From Pseudoips prasinana (lineage: Eukaryota; Arthropoda; Insecta; Lepidoptera; Nolidae), in assembly GCA_951640165.1 (NCBI GenBank), contig OX621255.1:3162001-3226000 (forward strand): a stretch of DNA of 64,000 nucleotides. Direction: 5' to 3'. The position numbers were made by a program, and so were the translations under genes. Shown here piece after piece: positions 50,458 to 61,653 of the stretch (its first letter is position 1; the number at the start of each line of letters is the position of its first letter). The notes under the pieces were generated by a model. The model searched no databases. It saw only the letters and a list, made by a program, of their open reading frames with translations, and was not told the origin of the DNA.

Positions 50458-51150
50458 AACCGGCATGCTTTAATATTTTAATAAAAGAGTAATTTAAATT
50501 TAAAAATATACTCATTTTAAAGAAGCGTGGTGACGGCGGCGAATATCATCACCCCATCTCATCCCGTGGGGGGCGTAAAAGTCGACCCGAGGAAATATCT
50601 ATCAGAGGACGGGCAGCAGCTTCCTTCTGAGTACTATGACCATCTTACTGCGATCGCCAACCCGTCTGTCAAGCGTGGCGATTATGGCAAATCTCCCCAA
50701 GATTATTCTTGAGAGAAACTTGTTCACCAGTGGAGTTCTTCCAGCTGTCATGATGATGATGATGATGATTCTGGTGAACCTATTTGGATTCCCAACTATT
50801 TACCTGCATCCCTGTATGCAAGATCAACAAATAACTTAGTTTAAACAAGAAATTTAGTTTGACGTTTAAATAAAATTAAAATAAATAAATAACATAAAAT
50901 AGGTTTTTATTCACGTAGACTTTAAAAAAGCGCTTGTAAGTATTCAGTTACATATAGATATTTATAATTTATAATTATTTCTAGGTACATATAGATATTT
51001 AGGTACACGGATTGTAAGAAATAATTTACAATGAGATTTATTTTATAACAATAACGATATGTAACTAACTTAAATTAAGTTATTGTCAAGGATCATGTGT
51101 AGGTTTAATTATCAAAATTAAAATTTTAGCTATATTTTTGCTACATATTG
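50458..51150. repeat. Duplicated compound repeat, unit 1
   Basis: Holds a family Q copy (50515-50760, with CTCATCCCGTGGGGGGCGTA and an ATG microsatellite), an ATTCTGGTGAACCTATTTGG block, then a minus-strand family S tail (50895-51125). The same order recurs at 53152-53805. The ORFs at 50527 and 50636 are by-products. Confidence 0.75.
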
Positions 51151-51352
51151 TCGAATGGTTCTGTCTATATTAAGGTACGAATTAAATGTTATTATTCTCT
51201 ATATTATGTTCATTTATTTATTATTGTTATACAACTACAGGTAGTTCTTAATGCCTTACATAGGCCCACAAAACTGTTTTAAACGTATTATATAGAATGT
51301 ATAACTGTATTGTACATTCAACTATTAGTTTTTTTGAGCTGAGTGTAACCGA

Positions 51353-51403
51353 AGCTCTTTCTTAGAGGCTTATGTGAACTACATAAGCCTCTAAGAAAGA
51401 GCT
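51353..51403. repeat. Perfect palindrome, 23-bp arms, 5-nt loop
   Basis: 51353-51375 is the exact reverse complement of 51381-51403; the loop is GAACT. Confidence 0.95.
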
Positions 51404-51439
51404 GATAGTAATCCTCCAGAACGGCTAAACCGATCTCAT

Positions 51440-51530
51440 CGTCATCATCATCATATCAGCCGAAAGACGTCCACTGCTGGACAAAGGTCTCCCCCAAGGA
51501 TCTCCACAATAGCCGGTCTTGCGCTAAAGC
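51440..51530 (+). repeat. Retroposon family P fragment
   Basis: ATATCAGCCGAAAGACGTCC, ACTGCTGGACAAAGGTCTC and AATAGCCGGTCTTGCGC. Confidence 0.55.
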
Positions 51531-51594
51531 GATCTACTTAAAATGTATTATATGTAAATACATGTAATTATATCTTTTTATATATATCTTATCT

Positions 51595-51913
51595 ATACAT
51601 ATAATAAAATCGTAGGAAAGTCAAAACTGTACATTGAATATTTTTTTAAAAGGTTACTTGGGGCGCGATCTGCAATAGATATTGAAGCCAAGAATATAGT
51701 TTTTAGAATTTTTGTCTGTTTATCTGTTTGTCTGTATGTATGTCCGGGCTAAACTCAAAGAGTACTGAATGGATTTACTTCAAATTTTGCATGAATATTA
51801 CTAAGAGGTCGGGTCAACATATAGGCTACATATTATCACGCTATCACCTACCGGGGAGGAGCTGTGATAATTTATAAAATTTAACGCGGGTAAAACCGCA
51901 GGGCACAGCTAGT
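51595..51913 (+). mobile_element. Helitron-like family B copy, full length
   Basis: TCTATACATATAATAAAATC to GCGGGTAAAACCGCAGGGCA then CAGCTAG and T. The best-preserved copy of this family. Confidence 0.7.
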
Positions 51914-51934
51914 TAACAATAATAATAATGACCT

Positions 51935-52270
51935 CCAGACCGAATTACGAATGCGGTGTCCAGTCTTAATGGAGACTAGCCAACTGCGCAGGACATTAAA
52001 TTTAGTACACAAGTGTGTGCACTTTCTATTCCATCACTTTCATGATCCGATGGGACGCCGAGCGACACGACCGGAAAGAGATCAGGTACAGGACCGATGG
52101 TTTTATGTGCTCTCCGAGGCACGGGGGTTTAATACCGCCAACTCCCTGACTTCGGGATGACAGTCAGAAATTTATTTTTGCGGAAAAATCTCAAAAATCA
52201 TTTTTGGTCCGACCCGGGATTTGAATCCAGGACCTCATTATCTACGGTTGAACACGCTACCGCGAGACTA
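51935..52270 (-). mobile_element. SINE-D copy 3
   Basis: ATGGAGACTAGCCAACTGCG, CATGATCCGATGGGACGCC and the head complement GGGATTTGAATCCAGGACC with TACCGCGAGACTAA. ATT-type tail at the left. Confidence 0.7.
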
Positions 52271-53151
52271 AAGAGGCAATAGGCAATAGAACCTTAATGC
52301 TCGTATTTCGAACAAGTCCAATCTCTATTTTATATAAATCGGTTAACAAGCAATGAAGAAATCGAGTGACATGTGTAAAAGAACTGTGGTTAAAGAATGA
52401 AATAAATACCTTGTAGCAAATGTCCATACGTAAATGGAGAATTTTCTTTAGTATAATGACTGAATAAACACGCTGATATCATCAGGTAGGTACTAAATAC
52501 GACCATTGTGACAATATTGCAACACTCTATTTATCGACATTCATTCGCGCGGCGAAACAATCGACTCGTGTCCATGCGAACTTCCCGCCACTATTTGCAT
52601 ATCGCTTTGTAATGGACGCGCAAAGCATCATTACCTTTATTTCCGACATACATACAACTCTCAACCTAATTTCTATAACAACAGAGTTAAATTTGGCATG
52701 CCGTGTGCCATTCGAATTTCAAAAATAGTTTTGTTTTTATTTTTACACAATTTTATATTTGCGGTTGCAAAATTAAATTTGCTTTTTATTAAGAAGGTTA
52801 GTTTCTATATTTGAATTGTGTCGAATATAATTTAGTCGGCCACAAAATAGAGCTTATATTAGATTGGTATTTCAGTAGATCGATAATTTTTACTAGAATA
52901 TCAGCGATTTTATTATTGAGAAGAGTTGTTAATAGGAAATTTTAATGTTATCAGAACGACTATCAGTTTCATATATGGTGATAAAATTATTCAAATTGGA
53001 ATCATCGAGTCATTTCTATTAATATTTAGAATTAATTCCTTTAAAATAGCTATTATAATTATCAATGACATCACAATTAACAGACAGGTAAACTCGTGTG
53101 AAATATTAGAATTCTCAACTATTTACCTACAGCAACTACCCTGTATACAAT
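52271..53151. other. Unassigned AT-rich interval
   Basis: The 84-codon frame at 52926 is hydrophobic and Ile-rich, as expected of AT-rich noise. No family recognised. Confidence 0.4.
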
Positions 53152-53805
53152 ATCAACCGTCATGCTTTAATATTTTATAAAAAGAAGAATTTAAATAATA
53201 TATTAATTTTAAAGATGTGGTGACGGCGGCGAGTAACAGAATATCATCACCCGATCTCATCCCGTGGGGGGCGTAAAGGTCGACCCGAAGTTATATCTAC
53301 CAGAAGACGGGCAGCAGCTTCCTTCTGAGTACTATGACCATCATACTGCGATCGCCAACAAGTCTGCCAAGCGTGGCGATTATGGCATATCCCCCCAAGA
53401 TGATTCCTGAGGGAGGCTTGTCCAGCAGTGGAGTTCTTTCAGCTGTCATGATTATGATGATGATGATGATGATTCTGGTGAACCTATTTGGATTCTCATC
53501 TATTTACCTGAATCCCTGTATACAAGATCAACAAATAAGTTAGTTTGAACAAGAAATTTAATTTTACGTTTAAATAAAATAAATATAAATAAATAACATA
53601 AAATAGGTTTTTATTCACGAAGACTTTAAAAAAGCGCTTGTAAGTATTCAGTTACATATAGATATTTAGGTACACCGATTGTTAAAACATGTATAAAATT
53701 TATTTTATAATAGTAATGATATTTAGCTAGCTTCTATTAAGTAATTGTCAAGGAAATTATGTTTAGGTTTAATTATCGAAATTTAAAGTGTAAGCTACAT
53801 TTTAC
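53152..53805. repeat. Duplicated compound repeat, unit 2
   Basis: Same order as 50458-51150: TCATGCTTTAATATTTT, a family Q copy, an ATG microsatellite, GGTGAACCTATTTGGATTCT, then a minus-strand family S tail. A third partial copy of the GGTGAACC block follows at 53838-53925. Confidence 0.75.
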
Positions 53806-53929
53806 TACATATTGATCATATTGATATGATCTAAAATCGATCCTGGTGAACCTATTTGGATTCTCAACTATTTACCTGCAAGCCTGCAACCAAGATCAAC
53901 AAATAACTTAAGTAGTTTAAACAAAATGG

Positions 53930-54500
53930 CGACATCATGTTTGGTTGCCATAACGTCTGGGCCGTCCGAAGATATTTAAAACTGTGACTCAGCGTCAGTT
54001 AAATTTATTGATAACATCTAGTATTTCCCTTGAACTACACCATTATCTCCGTTTCAAAATCTCATGCGTTTAAAAAATAACTCTCATAACCAGGCTTTAT
54101 TACTACTGAGTATACTGTTGCACTCAAATTCAAACTTTAGAACTCAGATATAAAGTTGAAATTCTGTGGGAGCTTTTTTGTGGTAGCATTTTTAAGTTGT
54201 GGAAATATCTTTGGCATATTAAGTGTCAACATTTAGCACCTTTTTTGATGTCGTTAATATTCATATTCTGGTGGATTTTTTGTTCTCACGGATAATGTTG
54301 GCTTTCCAAGTATTTGGTGGCATCTGGTCTGCTTTTGCTGTCAATTTTGTTGTAACTACTCTAAAAACTGGATTCCTTGCAAAAATATGTTGAATAATTC
54401 TCTTGAATGTTGCCAAAATCATGATTTTGTGTAACATTTTAGTTACCTGCTATTCATATCGTTTGCTTCATAAAGGTTAAAGTATATTTTATTTTAATGT
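53930..54500. other. Unassigned interval
   Basis: No family or gene recognised. Confidence 0.35.
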
Positions 54501-54504
54501 CATT

Positions 54505-54705
54505 AACATCATATAAGCCGAATAAGGTCCACTGCTGGACAAGAGCGTCCGTCAAGAATGTAGAGATATGCCATAATTTCCACGCTTGGTAGAAGATTTG
54601 GCGATCGCAATATGGTGCTCACAGTACACAGAGAGACGCTGCTGCCCCTTTTCTGGTAGATACTCCCTCGGGGCTACTTCCACGGGATGATATTCTAGCA
54701 GCCTA
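54505..54705 (-). repeat. Repeat family Q copy
   Basis: The complement of family Q: AAGGTCCACTGCTGGACAAG, TATGCCATAATTTCCACGCT, TGGCGATCGCAATATGG and CCTCGGGGC. Confidence 0.55.
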
Positions 54706-54738
54706 GGCTGTTGACAACATGTATCTGTGGGGTGAAAA

Positions 54739-54999
54739 ATCCTTTTGGAACGAAGTTCCTTATCGCGCGTTGTGAAAGGGGGCTAGACGGAAAAAAATCT
54801 TACTAAAAGTTGTCACGACACTTTTTGCAGCTGAGCGGCGTGCGCATGTTTCTCTGTTTGTCTCTCTCTCTCTCTCTCTCTTATAGAAAGCAAGCCAGAT
54901 ATTTTCATTTATATTTCGCATTGAACAGTGTGGTGTCGCGACGATTATTTTTGTTGACTGTATACAGGTTTTTTTGTACATATTAAATAATAAAAAATA
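54739..54999. mobile_element. Short-inverted-repeat element, class unclear
   Basis: TGGAACGAAGTTCCTTATCG at the left and AAATAACTTCGTTCCATCCG at the right. The interior is shared with 43060 and holds a CT microsatellite at 54857-54882. Confidence 0.4.
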
Positions 55000-55044
55000 A
55001 CTTCGTTCCATCCGGGTGTCCCTTGACACCTCTCAAGTTTTTTT

Positions 55045-55485
55045 TTTACGTGGGGGAAATGCTTAAATCGCATGTCATGTAGGGCTCGACCCACTAAAAC
55101 CACCACCGTAGCCAGCGTCACAGTACTTGTAGCGGGGGTTCTGGGTACTCGTAAATGATCGCACCAGTACCCCCGCCATGCACTATAGCCTTTGCGAGAC
55201 TCTCACCCGGGGAGGGGAGGGGGCATGAATGCCTCCCCAACACGCACACGCGTGCTTAGGTAACCTGAGCTGCAGCAGGTTACCTCTTCCCGGGACCGCT
55301 TATACATGACGAGTGGAGTTCCCTCCCTCAAACGCTCCAATCCCAGGGGCGGCGCCCAGCCAGGGAGAAGCCAGCCGGTCACCGCGCACTCTATCGCGCT
55401 GGGATTAGCTCCCAGCGCCTGCGCCGATGAAGCGGACATAAGCGTCAATGTCCGGTTCATCGGGGCCGTAAGGGGTGCAAGATTT
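55045..55485 (-). repeat. GC-rich block, probable LINE or SINE fragment
   Basis: Sharply GC-rich between two T-runs (55040-55048 and 55482-55491), which would be A-runs on the minus strand. TAACCTGAGCTGCAGCAGGTTA is an inverted pair. The 85-codon minus frame is Pro- and Arg-rich and not recognised. Confidence 0.35.
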
Positions 55486-55499
55486 TTTTTTATATAATT

Positions 55500-55742
55500 A
55501 TAATATCTCGGGACAATGTCACACAGATCATCCTAGCCCCAAACTAAGCAAAGCTTGTACTATGGGTACCAGGCGACGATATACATACTTATATAGATAG
55601 ATAAATACTTAAATACATAGAAAACACCCATGACTCAGAATCAAATATTCGTGCTCATCACACATATATTTGCACGTACAGGGATTCGAACCCAGGACCA
55701 CCAGCTTCGTAGGCAGGAGCACTACCAACTAGGCTACGGTGA
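55500..55742 (-). mobile_element. SINE-A copy
   Basis: Full length. It shares the CACGTACAGGGATTCG variant with the copy at 28839, so those two are close relatives. Confidence 0.85.
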
Positions 55743-56055
55743 AGTTATCTTCTTCTACTGCGCTAAAGTAGTTTAGTTATAATAATTGATAGAAAACAAG
55801 AAAACTTGCAAAAGGGTAGGTGGCAGATAAGTTGATTGAGCAATGGGTACAGGATAATTTAATCAGTCGTGTCTGCTCATACTATTATGTAACCCAACAC
55901 GAGCCGGCGCAAATTGCGTTAATTCGCCCATAGTTGCAGCCCAATTTGCAGGTATCATCTTTATTTGCAGTTGGACATGCGTTAAAAGTTACAAGAAACT
56001 TTTAAACTTATTTTTTTAATGGTATTTTAATTGTGTTGGTTCCACGTAAGATATA
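55743..56055. other. Unassigned interval
   Basis: No family recognised. Confidence 0.3.
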
Positions 56056-56057
56056 AT

Positions 56058-56132
56058 AGACTGACTTGTTGCTCTAGTGGTAAGTGACTCTGACTGCTAA
56101 GCCAGAGGTCGTGGATTCAATCATTTATCTTT
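56058..56132 (+). mobile_element. SINE-E head fragment
   Basis: GTTGCTCTAGTGGTAAGTGA and GGTCGTGGATTCAATC, cut short by a Helitron-like element. Confidence 0.45.
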
Positions 56133-56135
56133 AAC

Positions 56136-56282
56136 TAGCTGTGCCCCGTAATTTCACCCGCGTTAAATTTATGTGTTAAATTATATTACTATAAAGTTTC
56201 TACAAAATCCGTCCCTTAGTTTTTGCGCGAAAGAGTAACAAACATCCACACATCCATACTCACAAACTTTCGCATTTAAATA
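56136..56282 (-). mobile_element. Helitron-like family A copy
   Basis: CTAGCTGTGCCCCGTAATTT at the left and AACTTTCGCATTTAAATAAT at the right. Confidence 0.6.
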
Positions 56283-56325
56283 ATAAAATATATTTATTTC
56301 AGATTCATAGATCCATAGTAATTTG

Positions 56326-56835
56326 TTAGTAGTGGCTTATAACTATAACATAAAAAATTGGAGCCCTGGAACCCATGTGAAAACTGTTCCAGTGGCTCAT
56401 TATTGGGCAATCAGTTTTGTGCAATATGGTAAGGCTGCTGGTATTGTCCCGTACACGACGCATCAGGGAGGTAGTTCTTATCGTTAAAATTGCCTTGAAG
56501 CAATCAGTCCTTGCTTCTGCAAACATACCTGATGCGCTGCACCAGCGGGACAGCCCCATCAGGATCCTAAAACCATTATTGTACTGTACACGTAGTGTTT
56601 CCAGTGACCTGCGACGATAACTGACCCATAAGCTGCAGGTGTACAGAGTTTGGCAGTAAGATTTAAAAAGTGCTATTTTCACTTCTCTTGTACACCGTGC
56701 AAACCTACGAGCCAGCATGTTACACCTCACTGCCAAGGCCCTTCGTTCTCGCGCTATATCTAAGTCATCTGAGAGGTCCTCAGTAATCCAGTGGCCCAGG
56801 TATTTAATTTTTGTAACCCGATTTAAAGGGATCAT
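56326..56835 (-). pseudogene. LINE reverse-transcriptase ORF, C-terminal fragment
   Basis: A 169-codon frame. VTKIKYLGHWITEDLSDDLD is the post-catalytic YLG motif of reverse transcriptases; EVKIALFKSYCQTLYTCSLW and RRSLETLRVQYNNGFRILMG follow, then a decayed end. The YxDD core is missing upstream, where the frame stops at 56836. It is a 5'-truncated copy of a LINE unlike the two larger ones here. Confidence 0.7.
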
Positions 56836-56869
56836 ATTAGTGATTTGTACAAATATATAATTAGTATGT

Positions 56870-56945
56870 TTATCAGTTGTCTTCTTGCAATAGTACAGGC
56901 TCTACTTAGTTTGGGATCAGATGGCTGTGTCTTGGTTGTCCCAAA
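56870..56945 (+). mobile_element. SINE-B-type 3' fragment
   Basis: AATAGTACAGGCTCTACTTA and GTTTGGGATCAGATGGCTGT. Confidence 0.5.
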
Positions 56946-56953
56946 AAAAATAT

Positions 56954-57434
56954 TTATTTATAGATCATTGGGATTATTGACTTTGTTTGATGACTGGACT
57001 TTTCGCTATGCTTAGAGCAGGTTAAATAGTCCATACCAGTTGGCATAAAAATCGTGGATAGTAGTAGTCCCTCCCTTTTGTCTAGCACTGTAACTCCTGT
57101 AAGCCAGTAGCCCGCAATGGAATGACACTGAGCGGTGACAGATTTGGCTCCATCTAAGGCCCTCTCATACAAGCACATTTTGTGTTTTATTCTACGCTTT
57201 AGCTTACGCAATATACGCATGTATATTTATTACAAATGTTCTCATTTTACGCCTAGTGTGATCTCAACACAATATATGCATTTAACGCTTTGCATATTCA
57301 TTCATCTCTCAATAGTCTACTTATCAAACTACCTTAAACTTTGCCAATTCTTCTTAAGCAAGGGAAGACGAATAATATTTGATTGAAAACAAACCCTTTC
57401 GATAGCCCGCAATGGAATGACACTGAGCGGTGAC
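56954..57434 (-). repeat. Unrecognised frame and a 31-bp direct repeat
   Basis: An 88-codon minus frame (56954-57220) contains KRRIKHKMCLYERALDGAKS and is not recognised. AGCCCGCAATGGAATGACAC then TGAGCGGTGA inside it recurs at about 57402, outside the frame. Confidence 0.35.
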
Positions 57435-58165
57435 TTAATTGTGTCACTATTTTACACATCGTTGGGCATTTTTCTTAATGTTAAACAACTTTGTAAGAAG
57501 GATGTTATCACTTTGACTGTATTTTTATTTTGTATATATGTATTCTTATGTATTTCTATTACCCAATTCTTTCATTTATTGTAAACATATTTTAAAATTC
57601 GATTTTTATTTGATAAGGAAAGCTTTCGAAAAGTTATAAAATTTAAATTTAAAAATAAATGTTATAAAATTCGCTCGCTGAAATTGCATATATCTTTTAA
57701 AAACAATAATTATACCGTATATTTCTGCCGCTGCCTTCCAATTTTCACTAGGAGATGGTAATAATTGATGGAAATAGCACTGTTTATGAAGGTGACCACA
57801 ATGTCGATTTAGACGTGCGCGTTGCACACAATTACGACACAGCAATATCATGTAACCTCTATATTTTGTTAACTGTTCCGTCTTGGCCACTTCTTAAGAG
57901 TTGTGGTCACCGCTATGTACCGTGGGAACGGCGGCTGCGGATACGATTCCTGGATTAAAATGAGCGTTAAGCATTATCCGTTGGACCATCATTATATGAG
58001 CCAGATAAATGTACTTCTGAAAGTACAGGTCCTTATAGTATTTCAACTAATAACTTTTATGTGACTATAGACGTATCCTTAGTACTAGTTGCAATTCTCT
58101 CGTTTTATGAGGTTATAGTCTCTTTACATCATTCTGTCTCCCGCTTTGCTCTGGAGGGAAGTAGA
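57435..58165. other. Unassigned interval
   Basis: The frames at 57606 and 57755 are overlapping and unrecognised. Confidence 0.35.
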
Positions 58166-58362
58166 ACTATTCATTTTCTAATTCTCCTTTTTTTTCTTTC
58201 TGATTAAATTCGTTGGGGGATCCAAGACAGTTAAGCGATTCTCCGGGACATGACTGAGCCTCACCGCTCAGTGTCATTTCATTGTGTGCCACTGTTGATC
58301 CTGGCTTACAGGAGTTGCAGTGGTGGGTAAGAGGGAGGAACTAATCCCGAAAAAAAAAAACA
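58166..58362 (+). mobile_element. Retroposon family X, copy 3
   Basis: One GAACTATTCATTTTC unit, one TTTCTGATTAAATTCGTTGG unit, then the family body and CTAATCCCG plus an A-run. The unexpanded state of both minisatellites. Confidence 0.75.
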
Positions 58363-58372
58363 AAAAAGATGT

Positions 58373-58570
58373 ATCCTTATTAATATTATAAATGCGAAAG
58401 CAACTCTGTCTGAGTGTATATCGCTCTTTCACGCCAAAACTACTGAACGGATTTAAATGAAATTTGGTATACCTATAGTCTAGAGCCTGGGAAAGGACAT
58501 AGGCTATGTTTTAATGCGAATAAAGGGTATTAAGGGGTTTAGAGAAGTAACTTCATTTTTAGAGCTAGAA
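58373..58570 (+). mobile_element. Helitron-like family A, 3'-less copy
   Basis: TCCTTATTAATATTATAAAT, CGCTCTTTCACGCCAAAACT and GGACATAGGCTATG; no terminal hairpin. Confidence 0.5.
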
Positions 58571-58587
58571 GTTTGAAATATTATTTT

Positions 58588-58840
58588 TGAAGTTATACTT
58601 CTTTTGGCGCGATGGAGAAAAATGATGAGAGTGAATTTTTACGACGCGCGCGCACACCGACACCAAAAAATTTAACAGCATGAAGTTAGTTCTAGGTGGT
58701 ATGAGAGTAAATTTTTACGATGCGCGTGCATCGTAAAAATAACAGCATGACGTTAGTTCTAGGTGGTATGAAAATTGATCACTATGTTCAAGTTGTATAT
58801 TAAGAAGTATAACTTCTAACGCGTGTACATAAGTACACAC
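58588..58840 (+). mobile_element. MITE K, copy 2
   Basis: GAAGTTATACTTCTTTTGGC to AGAAGTATAACTTCTAACGC then GTGTACATAAGTACACAC. Contains two diverged 69-bp units. It gives the empty-site form for the mariner-bearing copy. Confidence 0.7.
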
Positions 58841-59878
58841 AAGTTTTTTACACTCTTGACTCGATATAAATAAATATGACATTCAAAGGTTTACCCTCTA
58901 GGGTGTAAAGTAACAATAGGGAATATGAGATGAAAGTTTTATAGAAATATTTAAGGTTTATGTGAAGTTTTTATAAGTTTACGACAAGAGACAAAATACT
59001 AGAGATATTGTGATGTTACATTTACAGAGTCATTACATAATGTGCAGACGAAGTCACGGGCACAGTTAGTAATATAAACATCGGTCTTTACTATTTTAAA
59101 AATTACTAAGGGGAGTTAAAAGTAGCGAAGATTATTAACTATAAGTTGAATAAACTTTGTTAAAGAATTTTTATAACGTTGCCATTTTTGAGGGGTTTTT
59201 GGCAGTCACCGCGCTTGGCATACGATAGTCAATAGTAATTTATTGGTAATGTTAATTACGTGTCAAAAATGTTCACATAATTTATATCGAGTTTAGTGGT
59301 AGCTAGTCACACAGCCTATCCTGGCGCTACTGCTTGACTACCTGGTGTATCCTTTAGTCGCCTTTTACAACACTCACGGGACGGTATGGTGTTATTCTTT
59401 TTGGATCGGAAACCACTTGGCTAAATACATAAGTGATTTATTTATTTATTTATCGGAAAACCAACAGCTATTTTACACATTTTTAAACATTGCAATACAA
59501 AACAGGAAGCCAATTACAAGTTTTCACTAATAGTAATTGATTATACAGTTAAAAAAAAAAAAAAGAAAAATGTTTATTGTTTTTTTTTTTTTTTAAATGA
59601 AAAATGTTTATTGTTACTCAAATGGTTACATCAGCAAATGTGAATGAGACAGCCCCAGTAAGTAATTAATAACACTTGTGTTGGGGTTGTCTCGCTCCTT
59701 CCCTTATTCCATACTTAACAATATTTGAGAAAGATGAATATAACTATTACATTAAAAAATAAAAGATGTTAATTCCATATTTAGGTTTCTTAATGCTAAT
59801 GATATATCGCATATATGTACTACATATCACTTACAAAGAAATCAAGGCTTAGACACCGCTTTGCTGCACTTAATTTAT
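58841..59878. other. Unassigned interval
   Basis: 59545-59600 has A- and T-runs and a direct repeat of GAAAAATGTTTATTGTT. No gene recognised. Confidence 0.35.
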
Positions 59879-60123
59879 TAATAATAATAATAATATCTCG
59901 GACAATGTCACACAGATCATCCTCGCCCCAAACTAAGCAAAGCTTGTACTATGGGTACCAGGCGACGATACTTATATAGATAGATAAATACTTAAATACA
60001 TAGAAAACATCCATGACTCAGAAACAAATATTCGTGCTCATCACACAAATATTTGCACTTACCGGGATTCGAACCCAGGACCACCAGCTTCGTAGGCAGG
60101 AGCACTACCAACTAGGCTACGGT
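59879..60123 (-). mobile_element. SINE-A copy
   Basis: Full length, with an AAT tail at 59873-59895 and head ending CTAGGCTACGGT. Confidence 0.85.
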
Positions 60124-60172
60124 ATTAGGTACATAGACACTAGTGTCAGTAGCTAGCTACTGGTTACATATA

Positions 60173-60428
60173 ATAATAATATACTGCGACCGTATTCACA
60201 CACGGCCATCTGATCCCAAACTAATCAGAGCTTGTAGTACTATGGAAACCAGATAACTGATATAGGTACTGTTTTTCTTTTGTAAATATATACTCATATA
60301 GATAATTACACCCAGACTCAGGACAAAAAGACAGGTTCATGCACACAAATATCTGCCCTGAGTGGGAATCGAACCTACGACCTCCGGCATCAAAAGCAAG
60401 CATTTGCCCACCACGCCAACAGGGCCGT
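60173..60428 (-). mobile_element. SINE-B copy
   Basis: Complete; B-box complement GGGAATCGAACC and head CCACCACGCCAACAGGG. It lies 50 bp from the SINE-A copy in the same orientation. Confidence 0.8.
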
Positions 60429-60654
60429 CAAAATGAAATGTTGTATTAGTTATTTAATATTAGCAGTGCCCACTAACTTCGTTCCGCGTTATAAATATTT
60501 TTGTCTATGCCTGTTTGTCCCGCGTAATAGTTCGGGATAAATAAAAATTATAATGGCGAATCATAGCCTATGATACTCCACAATAACGTAGCTTTCTATT
60601 GTTGAAATAATTTTGAAAATCGGTTTAGTAGATACAGTTTTTTTTTTTTATAGA

Positions 60655-60842
60655 CAACGCCCGCTAAATGGCATTTAATCCCTGTGTCGCGGGCTACTTT
60701 ACAAAGATATAATAGACGGACACAAATTACATCCAGACTCAGAACAACTTTTTATGGGACACAAATAGTTGTCCGGCGCGGGACTCGAACCCGCGACACA
60801 AAGCGGCAAGGCGACTATCTTAGCCGCTGCGCCACACGTGCA
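60655..60842 (-). mobile_element. SINE-C copy
   Basis: The best head of the family: CGCGGGACTCGAACCCGCG and TTAGCCGCTGCGCCAC in complement, with TCCAGACTCAGAACAAC in the body. Confidence 0.8.
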
Positions 60843-60894
60843 ATATTTAATACAACTGTTTGTAATCTACACAAATAAATCTTATAAACCCGTG

Positions 60895-61145
60895 TCATCA
60901 TTACAGCTTAAATAAGTCCACTGCTGGGCAAGCCTCCCTCAAGAATCATCTTGAGGGGATATGCCATAATCGCCACGCTTGGCAGGCGGGTTGGCGATCG
61001 CAGTATGATGGTCGTAGTACTCAGAAGGAAGCTGCTTCCCGTCCTCTGGTAGAAATTCCCTCGGGTCGACTTCTACGCCCCCCACGGGATGAGATGGGGT
61101 GATGATATTCTGATTCTGATATTTGTCGCCGTCACCACACAGCAG
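60895..61145 (-). repeat. Repeat family Q copy
   Basis: GGATATGCCATAATCGCCAC, GGCGATCGCAGTATGATGG, TCCCTCGGGTCGACTTC and CACGGGATGAGATGGGG. Confidence 0.65.
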
Positions 61146-61653
61146 GCCGTCAAACCCGTGTACAAAGAACATAAATGTATACGACTATGCAGTTGACATC
61201 CTTAATTCCCGAACCAGTTCACACCAGATAATTTTCCCAAGCTCATGAGCAGGTGTCACAAATCTACGCCATCCCACACGGCCTTGTGCCTGATTGACTC
61301 TCCAGACAAACTTACTGACTCACTGCGCCTAAATTCTTATCATGAACCTCCACTGAATTATTCTAAAATTGTATCTATTCAGCCCATTTTCAGACGTGCA
61401 AAGGATTTAGATTCTTATGATTAGTACCATAGATGTTATGAAAACATTTTGGGAATGTTATATGATTTGGTGTCAAGAATGAGTCACGGGAGCCTAGACG
61501 AACGACTTTAAGTTGCCAGTTCCTTTCGCAATGACTCCAATTTACATGAAGATCTGGTTTGTTAGTCATCAGAGCAATCAACGCGAAGCTGTACCAATTG
61601 AACAGTTATCTAATGTTAACATCTTCTTCAGCGTTACTTAAAGAAACAAGATA
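61146..61653. other. Unassigned interval with one unrecognised minus frame
   Basis: A minus frame at 61390-61581 (open up to about 61605) reads KPDLHVNWSHCERNWQLKVV, RLGSRDSFLTPNHITFPKC and ends LNPLHV. Its composition is protein-like, but I recognise no family and see no splice signals. It may be a transposon or gene remnant. Confidence 0.3.

Noticed and set aside
54739..54999. LTR retrotransposon
   Set aside because: No primer-binding site, polypurine tract, gag-pol sequence or paired long direct repeats are visible around these short inverted ends.
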